A program made the translations under genes and the position numbers. Positions 20,729 through 26,610 of a DNA stretch of 27,716 nt are shown here, piece after piece. Where the stretch lies: assembly GCA_036522595.1 (NCBI GenBank), contig DATDFL010000087.1:1-27716 (forward strand), in the 5' to 3' direction. Below the pieces are notes generated by a model, which made no database searches, was not told the DNA's origin, and saw only the letters and a program-made list of their open reading frames with translations. Every line of letters starts with the position of its first letter. Position 1 is the first letter of the stretch. This DNA is from AC-32 sp036522595. GTDB lineage: Bacteria > Actinomycetota > Thermoleophilia > Gaiellales > Gaiellaceae.

Positions 20729-21216
20729 GCCGTCTCGGCCAGAGCCGTCGTACAGCTGGAGCGCCCGCGCTTCTCCAGGTACTGCTGGTGGTAGTCCTCG
20801 GCCGGGTAGAACGTCTGCGCCGGCTCGATCGCCGTCACGATCGGCTTGCGATGGCGGCCCGACGCGTCCAGCTCGGCCTTCGAGTGCTCGGCGGCCTGCC
20901 GCTGCTCGTCGTCGTGGAAGAAGACGACGGAGCGGTACTGGTCGCCGACGTCCCAGCCCTGTCGGTTGAGCTGCGTCGGGTCGTGCTTGCCCCAGAAGAC
21001 TCCGAGCAGCTCGTCGTACGAGACCTGCTCCGGGTCGTATGTGACCTCGACGACCTCGGCATGCCCGGTCGTGTGCGAGCAGACGTCCTGGTAGGTCGGG
21101 TTCTCCAGATGGCCGCCCTCGTAGCCGGCCTCGGTCTTCGTGACGCCCTCGATCTGCCGGAACGCGGCCTCGACGCCCCAGAAGCAGCCGGCGCCGAACG
21201 TTGCCTTCTTCTCCAC
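20725..21216 (-). CDS. msrA: Peptide methionine sulfoxide reductase MsrA
   Basis: 163 aa. Reduces the S-epimer of methionine sulfoxide in proteins. The catalytic motif GCFWGVEAAF has Cys11. Other family signatures are GYEGGHLENPTYQDVCSHTTGHAEVVEVTYDP, FWGKHDPTQLNRQGWDVGDQYRSVVFF and FYPAEDYHQQYL. A Cys in the C-terminal tail (GRSSCTTAL) can serve as the resolving residue. The GTG start directly follows the msrB TAG stop with no gap, using GGAGGA at the end of msrB as ribosome-binding site, so the two reductases are coupled. Confidence 0.96.
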   Translation of the reverse strand: MEKKATFGAGCFWGVEAAFRQIEGVTKTEAGYEGGHLENPTYQDVCSHTTGHAEVVEVTYDPEQVSYDELLGVFWGKHDPTQLNRQGWDVGDQYRSVVFFHDDEQRQAAEHSKAELDASGRHRKPIVTAIEPAQTFYPAEDYHQQYLEKRGRSSCTTALAETA

Positions 21217-21609
21217 CTATTCCTCCTCCAGTTTCAATGCTGCCGAATTGATGCAGTAACGCACGCCGGTCGGGTGCGGCCCGTCGGGGAAGACGTGGCC
21301 CAGGTGGCCGCCGCAGGCCGCGCACATGACCTCGGTGCGAACCATCCCGAAGCTCACGTCACGCTCCTCGTCGATGGCCTCCTCCGACGCCGGCGCGGAG
21401 AACGCGGGCCAGCCGCAGCCGGAGTCGTACTTCGTCTCGGACTGGAACAGCTCGGCGCCGCACCCCGCGCACCGGTAGGTGCCGGGATCGAACGTGTGGT
21501 CGTACTCGCCGCTGAACGGGCGCTCCGTCCCCTTCTCGCGCAGCACGCGGTACTGCTCGGGGCTGAGCTCGGCCCGCCACTCGGCTTCGGTTTTGTTGAT
21601 TTTGTTCAC
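21217..21609 (-). CDS. msrB: Peptide methionine sulfoxide reductase MsrB
   Basis: 130 aa. Reduces the R-epimer of methionine sulfoxide, complementing MsrA. Structural zinc cysteines are Cys47 and Cys50 (CAGC) and Cys96 and Cys99 (CAAC); the catalytic Cys119 is in RYCINSAAL. CGWPAFSAP and GGHLGHVFPDGPHPTG are also present. The GTG start is chosen because the protein begins with the normal NKTEAEWRAELSPEQY region shortly after it. Divergent from the ABC transporter genes, with 65 nt between. The first gene of the msrB-msrA pair. Confidence 0.96.
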   Translation of the reverse strand: MNKINKTEAEWRAELSPEQYRVLREKGTERPFSGEYDHTFDPGTYRCAGCGAELFQSETKYDSGCGWPAFSAPASEEAIDEERDVSFGMVRTEVMCAACGGHLGHVFPDGPHPTGVRYCINSAALKLEEE

Positions 21610-21674
21610 GCTGAATAGTGTTGCAACTGCGCCAAGCGTTACGTCGGGGCGGCTACTCTCGGAAGCGACCCCGA

Positions 21675-22607
21675 ATGCCTGCTGAACTGCCAGTCGAGGC
21701 GCGCGGCCTGGTCAAGCGCTACGGCCACATCACCGCCGTCGATCACGTGGATTTGACCGTTGAGCCGGGCGACGTCTACGGCTTCCTCGGCCCGAACGGC
21801 GCGGGAAAGACCACGACGCTGCGGATGCTGCTTGGGCTCATCCGCCCGGACGAGGGCGAGGCGCGGCTCTTCGGGCGAGACCCGCAACACGAGCTGCCCG
21901 AGGCGCTCGACGGCGTCGCCGGCTTCGTCGAGACGCCGTACTTCTACCCGTACCTGAGCGGGCGCAAGAACCTGGAGCTGCTCGCGGCCTTCGACCGCGA
22001 CGGCGGCCAGGCGCGGATCGACGAGCTGCTCGAGCTCGTCGACCTCGGCCGACGGGCCGGCGACCGGGTCGGCGGGTACTCGCAAGGCATGCGCCAGCGG
22101 CTCGGCGTCGCCTCGTCGCTCGTCCGCAACCCCCGGCTTCTCCTCCTGGACGAGCCGACGAACGGCCTCGATCCCGGCGGCATGCGCGACATGCGGCAGC
22201 TCGTGGCGCGGCTCTCCGCGGAGGGGATCACCGTGCTCCTCTCGAGCCACCTGCTTTCCGAGGTCGAGGAGCTCTGCAACCGGGTGGCGATCATCCGCTC
22301 CGGCCGGATCGTCTACGAGGGGACGCTGGCCGACCTGCGCGCGAGCACCGGCACGAGCCGCTATCGGCTGCGCACCACCGACAACCATCTCGCGCGGCTC
22401 ACCCTCCTGGAGCACTCGAATGCAGAGGACATCAGCGTCGACGGAGATGAGCTCTCGTTCAGCGCGTCCGAGGACGAGGCAGCCGCGATCTCCAGGGCGC
22501 TCGTCGGCGCGGGCCTTGGCCTGACGGCTCTCGTCCCGGAGCAGCTGAGCCTGGAGAGCCTCTTCTTCGAGCTGACCGAGGACGAGCCCGTGGAGGCCGT
22601 CGCATGA
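21675..22607 (+). CDS. ABC transporter ATP-binding protein
   Basis: 310 aa from MPAELPVEARGLVKRYG; earlier open codons are not family-like. A CcmA/DrrA-type ATPase driving an ABC-2 exporter. Walker A GPNGAGKT is at 39-46, the signature GGYSQGMRQRLGVASSL is about residue 133-149, Walker B LLLLDEPTNGLDP follows, and the switch His is in LLSSHLL. The C-terminal 90 residues (from LADLRASTG) are the usual DrrA-type extension. A TACTCT box lies 15 nt before the ATG, giving a short leader. The stop overlaps the permease start (ATGA). The substrate is unknown. Confidence 0.95.
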   Translation: MPAELPVEARGLVKRYGHITAVDHVDLTVEPGDVYGFLGPNGAGKTTTLRMLLGLIRPDEGEARLFGRDPQHELPEALDGVAGFVETPYFYPYLSGRKNLELLAAFDRDGGQARIDELLELVDLGRRAGDRVGGYSQGMRQRLGVASSLVRNPRLLLLDEPTNGLDPGGMRDMRQLVARLSAEGITVLLSSHLLSEVEELCNRVAIIRSGRIVYEGTLADLRASTGTSRYRLRTTDNHLARLTLLEHSNAEDISVDGDELSFSASEDEAAAISRALVGAGLGLTALVPEQLSLESLFFELTEDEPVEAVA

Positions 22608-23419
22608 CCGGAGTGCTGGTCGCGTATCGCTGGGAGCTGCGCAAGCTCGTCGCCCAGAAGCGCACGTACATCGGGCTCGGTGCTGCTGCCCTGCTGCCGG
22701 TCGTGTTCGTGACGGTGATGGCACTGCAGAAGGGCGGGCCGTACGACGCGCCGCTCGGGCACAACCTGCGCCGCACAGGCCTGGCGCTCGCGCTCGTCGT
22801 CCTCAACTTCGTCTCGCGCTTCGGCGCCCAGTTGGCGGCAGCGCTGGTGGCAGGCGACATCGTCGCGAGTGAGCACGCGGGCAAGACGCTGAAGATGATC
22901 CTGACCCGATCGCTGCGGCGCGGGCAGATCCTCGCCGGCAAGACCCTCGCGTCGTTCACGTACGTGCTCGCGACGATCCTCGTGCTCGGGGCCGCCGGCC
23001 TGATCGCGGGCTCGGCCGCCTGGGGCTTCAACCCGCTGACGAATCTGAGCGGGGTGCGCGTCTCGGCGTTGCACACGCTCTGGCTCAGCGTGGTCGCGCT
23101 CGGCGTCTTCTCCCTGCCGCTGATCGCGGTGGCGGCGTTCGCGATCCTGCTCTCGGCGTGGACGCGCAACAGCGCAGGCTCGATCGTGGGGACGCTGGTC
23201 TACGCGCTCGGGCAGGAAGCGATCGCCGGGCTCGTGAACCAGAGCTGGGCCAAGCACTACCTCCTCTCCGACCAGTTCGACGGCTGGCACGGGCTCTTCA
23301 TGTCGCCGATCGACTGGACGCTGATCGCCCGCGCGGCCTGGGTCTCCGCGATCTTCGCCGCGGTGCCGCTGGCACTCGCCTACGGCATCTTCAAGCGCCG
23401 CGACGTCGCGGATGACTAA
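22604..23419 (+). CDS. ABC-2-type transporter permease
   Basis: 271 aa with about six membrane segments. The first follows the basic amphipathic N-terminus (YRWELRKLVAQKRTYIGLGAAALLPVVFVTV). The cytosolic loop SEHAGKTLKMILTRSLRRGQILAGKTLA is characteristic of ABC-2 permeases. Partner of the preceding ATPase through a 4-nt overlap. It probably exports a lipid, drug or peptide; the sequence does not say which. The stop codon overlaps the LysE-family stop tail to tail (CTAA). Confidence 0.92.
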   Translation: MTGVLVAYRWELRKLVAQKRTYIGLGAAALLPVVFVTVMALQKGGPYDAPLGHNLRRTGLALALVVLNFVSRFGAQLAAALVAGDIVASEHAGKTLKMILTRSLRRGQILAGKTLASFTYVLATILVLGAAGLIAGSAAWGFNPLTNLSGVRVSALHTLWLSVVALGVFSLPLIAVAAFAILLSAWTRNSAGSIVGTLVYALGQEAIAGLVNQSWAKHYLLSDQFDGWHGLFMSPIDWTLIARAAWVSAIFAAVPLALAYGIFKRRDVADD

Positions 23420-24039
23420 TCCGTAATCGCCCGGTAGCCGAGTAGCGCGCCGAAGCCGGTCAGCGCGACACCCGCGCAGGCGTCGACGCCCCGCATCACC
23501 GGCGGCCGCAGCCAGCGGCGGCTGAACGACACCGCGGAGCTCAGGACCGTGAACCAGGCGAGGCTGCCGAGCCCGATCCCGAGGAGCAACGCGGCCGCGG
23601 GCAGGCCCGAGTGAACATGGGCCGCAGCTCCCGCGGCCGCGAAGCCGCCGGTCCAGAGCGCAATCGTCAAAGGGTTGGTCGCGGTGGCGCCGAGCGAGGT
23701 CACGAACGCGCGACGGGGCGTCCGCACCTCCTCGTCCCATTCGCCTCCGGCGCGCACGCGGAACGCCGACCACAGCGTGCGCAGCCCGAGCGCGAGCAGC
23801 ACCGCCGAGCCGAGGACTCCGAGGGTGACGCGCACCGCGGCGGAGCCGAGCACCGGCGCGAGGCCGGCCGCCGCAACGCCCGCGTAGAGGACGTCGATCA
23901 CGGCGATCCCGGCACCGATCGCAAGCCCGGTCTGAAGCGACCCGCGCAGCGTCGAGCGCACGAGGAAGAGCGACATCGGCCCGGGCTGCGAGCCCACGGT
24001 GAAGCCGAGCACGAGCCCGGCGGCGAGCGCGACAAGCAT
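23416..24039 (-). CDS. LysE/RhtB-family exporter
   Basis: 207 aa from MLVALAAGLVLGFTVGSQPGPMSLFLVRSTLRG, the standard LysE opening with the G-x-x-x-GP-G-like motif. About six membrane helices; SLGATATNPLTIALWTGGFAA matches the conserved NP motif of the family. The frame is open far upstream over mntH, but the ATG at 24039 touches the mntH stop (TGATG), giving coupled translation. LysE proteins export amino acids, but relatives near Mn genes (MntP-like functions) can export cations. Being the third gene of mntR-mntH-LysE, a metal-related role is possible but not shown. Confidence 0.9.
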   Translation of the reverse strand: MLVALAAGLVLGFTVGSQPGPMSLFLVRSTLRGSLQTGLAIGAGIAVIDVLYAGVAAAGLAPVLGSAAVRVTLGVLGSAVLLALGLRTLWSAFRVRAGGEWDEEVRTPRRAFVTSLGATATNPLTIALWTGGFAAAGAAAHVHSGLPAAALLLGIGLGSLAWFTVLSSAVSFSRRWLRPPVMRGVDACAGVALTGFGALLGYRAITD

Positions 24040-25313
24040 CAGACGCCGAGGGTCTGCGCGAGCAGGAACACGTTCAGGCCGCTGATCACCACGGCCATCC
24101 CCCACGCGACTGCGGTCGTCAGGCGGCTGTTGACGTGCACGCCCATCACGTCGCGGCGAGACGTGAGCCGGACGAGCGGGATCAGCGCGAAGGGGATCCC
24201 GAAGGACAGCACGACCTGGCTGAGCACCAGCGCGCTCGTCGGGCTGACGCCGATCGCGAGCACGATCAGTGCCGGCGCCATCGTGACGACGCGGCGAACG
24301 AGCAGGGGAATCCGCAGGTTCACGAACCCCGCCATGACGACCTGGCCTGCGTAGGTGCCGACGCTCGAGGACGAGACCCCCGACGCGAGCAGCGAGGCCG
24401 CGAAGGCCAAGGCGGCGCCGCCGCCGACGAGGTCGGAGAAGCCCTGGTGGGCGCCCTTGATCGTGTCGACGCCGGTGAGACCGTGTCCGTGGAAGAGCTT
24501 CGCGGCGACGACCAGCATCGTGAGGTTGACGAACCCGGCGATCCCGAGCGCGATGGCCACGTCCAGACGCTGGAAGCGGAGGACGCGCCGGCGCTCCGCG
24601 TCGTTCTGCGTCGGCACTCGCCGGTTCGTGAGGGCCGAATGCAGGTAGATCGCGTGCGGCATCACGGTCGCGCCGATGATCCCGACCGCGAGGTAGACGG
24701 AGTCGTTGCCCGAGAAGTGCGGGACGAGCCCGTCGATCGTGTTCGAGGCCGACGGGCCGATCTTCAGCGCCTGGTAGAGGAAGCCGAGGAAGACGAGCGC
24801 AAGCAGCGCCCCGATCGCCAGCTCGAAGCGGCGGTAGCCGTGGCGCTGCAGCCCGAGGATCCCGAGCGCGATCACGCCGGTGATGAACCCGGCAGGCAGG
24901 AGCGGCACGCCGAAGAGCAGGTTCAGGCCGAGTGCCGCGCCGATGAACTCGGCGATGTCGGTCGACATCGAGATCAGCTCCGCCTGCACCCACATCGCCC
25001 ACGAGACCGGGCGCGGGTAGTGCTCGCGGAAGTTCTCCGGCAGGTCGCGGTCGGTGACGATGCCCAGCTTCGCCGAGAGGTACTGGATCAGCATCGCCAT
25101 CAGGTTCGCGGCGATGATCACCCAGACCAGCAGGTAGCCGTACCTGGCGCCCGCGCTGATGTTCGTGGCGAAGTTGCCGGGGTCGACGTAGGCAACCGAG
25201 GCGACGAAAGCGGGGCCGAGCATCATCAGGGTCGCCCGTCGCCGCCCGCGCGCCAGGACTCGCTCGACCGGGCTCAGGCCCTCGACCGCCATTGCGTCGA
25301 CCGGAGGGCTCAC
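24039..25313 (-). CDS. mntH: Nramp-family divalent metal transporter (MntH-type)
   Basis: 424 aa with about eleven membrane helices. The proton-coupled Mn2+/Fe2+ importer family signature is present: DPGN at 44-47 (AYVDPGNFATNISAGARYGY) on helix 1 and GATVMPHAIYLHSAL on helix 6, which together form the metal site. The GTG start overlaps the mntR stop (GTGA), linking transporter and regulator in one transcript. Specificity for manganese is inferred from the adjacent MntR-class regulator. The N-terminal 25 residues are variable, and ATG at residue 8 is a less likely alternative start. Confidence 0.94.
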   Translation of the reverse strand: MSPPVDAMAVEGLSPVERVLARGRRRATLMMLGPAFVASVAYVDPGNFATNISAGARYGYLLVWVIIAANLMAMLIQYLSAKLGIVTDRDLPENFREHYPRPVSWAMWVQAELISMSTDIAEFIGAALGLNLLFGVPLLPAGFITGVIALGILGLQRHGYRRFELAIGALLALVFLGFLYQALKIGPSASNTIDGLVPHFSGNDSVYLAVGIIGATVMPHAIYLHSALTNRRVPTQNDAERRRVLRFQRLDVAIALGIAGFVNLTMLVVAAKLFHGHGLTGVDTIKGAHQGFSDLVGGGAALAFAASLLASGVSSSSVGTYAGQVVMAGFVNLRIPLLVRRVVTMAPALIVLAIGVSPTSALVLSQVVLSFGIPFALIPLVRLTSRRDVMGVHVNSRLTTAVAWGMAVVISGLNVFLLAQTLGV

Positions 25314-25969
25314 GCAGCCTCCGAGACGCGCATCGCGCGGGCCAGCGTCGCGCCGAGGACGTGCACCTTGCGGCCGCAGCGCGCGGAGACCGGACCGTCG
25401 AACGGCTGCCGCTCGATGACCTCGAGGCTTGCGCCCGGAGCGATCCCGCGCTGCGCCAGGAAACGGAGCATCTCCGGGTCGGCGTCCGAAACGCGCACGA
25501 ACGTCCCGCGCTCGCCGGGCTCCAGGTCGTACAGCGCGCGTGCCTCGTCGACGGGGATCGTCAGCTCGCGGCTCGGAATCGGGTCGCCGAGCTTCGCCGC
25601 GATCAGCTCCTCGAGCCCCTCCGAGAGCACGTGCTCCAGCACCTCGGCCTCGGCGTGAACCTCGTCCCAGCTCATGCCGAGGTTCTCGACGAGGAAGAGC
25701 TCGAGCAGGCGATGGTGGCGGATCACTTCGAGCGCGACGAGCCGGCCGCGCTCGGTCAGGCGGACGCCTTTGTACGGCTCGTGCTCGACGAGGCCCAAGA
25801 CCACGAGCTTCTTCAGCATCCCGGAAACGGAGGCGGGGCGAACGTCGAGACGCTCGGCGAGCGCGGTCGTCGACGCCGAGCCGTCACGCGTCTCCAGGGC
25901 GTAGATCGCCTTCGCGTAGTCCTGCACGGCCGCGGTGAGTTCGGGAGCCTGAACTAATTCTTGAGGCAC
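25310..25969 (-). CDS. mntR: DtxR/MntR-family Mn-responsive repressor
   Basis: 219 aa from the GTG at 25969. An N-terminal winged helix (about 10-70, SASTTALAERLDVRPASVSGMLKKLVVLGLVEHEPYKGVRLTERG) is followed by the metal-binding dimerisation domain and a C-terminal SH3/FeoA-like domain (about 145-215). In the metal site HAEAEVLEHVLS, Glu109 occupies the position that is Cys102 in DtxR, as in manganese-specific MntR, with Glu112 and His113 following. TATAAT lies 6 nt before the GTG, so the six extra open codons upstream are promoter DNA. A palindrome covering that promoter suggests autorepression. Confidence 0.94.
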   Translation of the reverse strand: MPQELVQAPELTAAVQDYAKAIYALETRDGSASTTALAERLDVRPASVSGMLKKLVVLGLVEHEPYKGVRLTERGRLVALEVIRHHRLLELFLVENLGMSWDEVHAEAEVLEHVLSEGLEELIAAKLGDPIPSRELTIPVDEARALYDLEPGERGTFVRVSDADPEMLRFLAQRGIAPGASLEVIERQPFDGPVSARCGRKVHVLGATLARAMRVSEAA

Positions 25970-25976
25970 GCCTAAA
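25961..25976. promoter_or_regulatory. Candidate MntR operator
   Basis: TTGAGGCACGCCTAAA is a 16-bp near-palindrome (TTxAGGC-N2-GCCTxAA) of the kind bound by DtxR/MntR proteins. It touches the TATAAT box, includes the mntR GTG start, and lies where the -35 region of the divergent cupin gene would be. Confidence 0.65.
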
Positions 25977-25981
25977 TTATA
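25976..25981 (-). promoter_or_regulatory. -10 box of leaderless mntR (TATAAT)
   Basis: Perfect TATAAT on the minus strand, 6 nt before the GTG at 25969. It drives the mntR-mntH-LysE operon. Confidence 0.65.
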
Positions 25982-25988
25982 GGGCAAT

Positions 25989-25994
25989 TATCGT
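25989..25994 (+). promoter_or_regulatory. -10 box of leaderless cupin gene (TATCGT)
   Basis: TATCGT, 6 nt before the GTG at 26001. It lies 7 nt away from the opposing TATAAT. Confidence 0.45.
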
Positions 25995-26000
25995 TCTGGT

Positions 26001-26462
26001 GTGGCCGGCGCGCACGAGCAGCTGTGGTTCCTCGGGACCCTGGCGACGATCAAGTTGCCGGGCGAGGCCAGCGACGGCCGCTTCGCGCTGATCGAGTTCC
26101 TCTTCCCCCGGCACGCCTCCCCGCCGGAGCACACACATCCACAGGACGAGAGTTATGTCGTGCTCGACGGCCGGTTGACGCTCAAGCAAGGCGACCGCCG
26201 CCTCGAGCTCGAATCCGGCGGCGCTGCGGTGGTGCAGATGGGCGTGCCGCACACCTTTCGAGTCGAGACCGAGACGGCACGCGTTCTCGTGATCAGCACT
26301 CCCGCAGGGCTCGAGCGCTTCGTCCGGGACGGCTCGGTGCCCGCGACGGCGCCGACGCTGCCACCCGCGGGTGCGCCGCGTCCTTCGCCGGAGGAGCTCG
26401 AGCGGATCTTCGCCGCCCACGGGCAGGTCAATGTCGGCCCTCCGCTCGGGCCCGACGACTGA
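26001..26462 (+). CDS. Cupin-domain protein
   Basis: 153 aa from GTG, leaderless. A single cupin barrel related to quercetinase-like proteins: motif 1 is PPEHTHPQDESYVVLDGRLTL (His-x-His, a downstream Glu, then Gly), and motif 2 is the VVQMGVPHTFRVE strand with the third His. A Mn- or Fe-binding site is therefore intact. The C-terminal 35 residues are Pro-rich (VPATAPTLPPAGAPRPSPEELERIFAAHG). It is divergent from mntR and shares the operator region, so it may be manganese-regulated and could be a Mn-dependent enzyme; the substrate is unknown. Confidence 0.9.
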   Translation: MAGAHEQLWFLGTLATIKLPGEASDGRFALIEFLFPRHASPPEHTHPQDESYVVLDGRLTLKQGDRRLELESGGAAVVQMGVPHTFRVETETARVLVISTPAGLERFVRDGSVPATAPTLPPAGAPRPSPEELERIFAAHGQVNVGPPLGPDD

Positions 26463-26610
26463 GAAAATCGTCGTCCTCGCGGCCACCGCGCGCTGCTTTT
26501 TCGCGAAGACGACCGACGCGCTCGGAGTGCTACCCGACGCGCACTACGCGAAGCTCGATCCGGAGCTGCGCGAGGCGCTGGTCGTCGGGCGGCCGATCTC
26601 AGACACGTAA
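26431..26610 (+). CDS. Small protein of unknown function (59 aa)
   Basis: The frame from about 26460 to the stop has nearly all G/C third positions, as expected for real coding sequence, and encodes EKIVVLAATARCFFAKTTDAL followed by AHYAKLDPELREALVVGRPISD. The start is uncertain: the only nearby ATG is 26431, inside the end of the cupin gene (32-nt overlap), with no good ribosome-binding site. The stop directly abuts the stop of the convergent SGNH gene. It could be a small co-translated partner of the cupin or the remnant of a longer protein. I recognise no family. Confidence 0.5.
   Translation: MSALRSGPTTEKIVVLAATARCFFAKTTDALGVLPDAHYAKLDPELREALVVGRPISDT

Noticed and set aside
22361..25002. 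Long minus-strand frames of about 470 and 528 codons over the ABC and mntH genes
   Set aside because: Charged low-complexity shadows of genes identified with full motifs; only the LysE portion (23416-24039) of the second is real.
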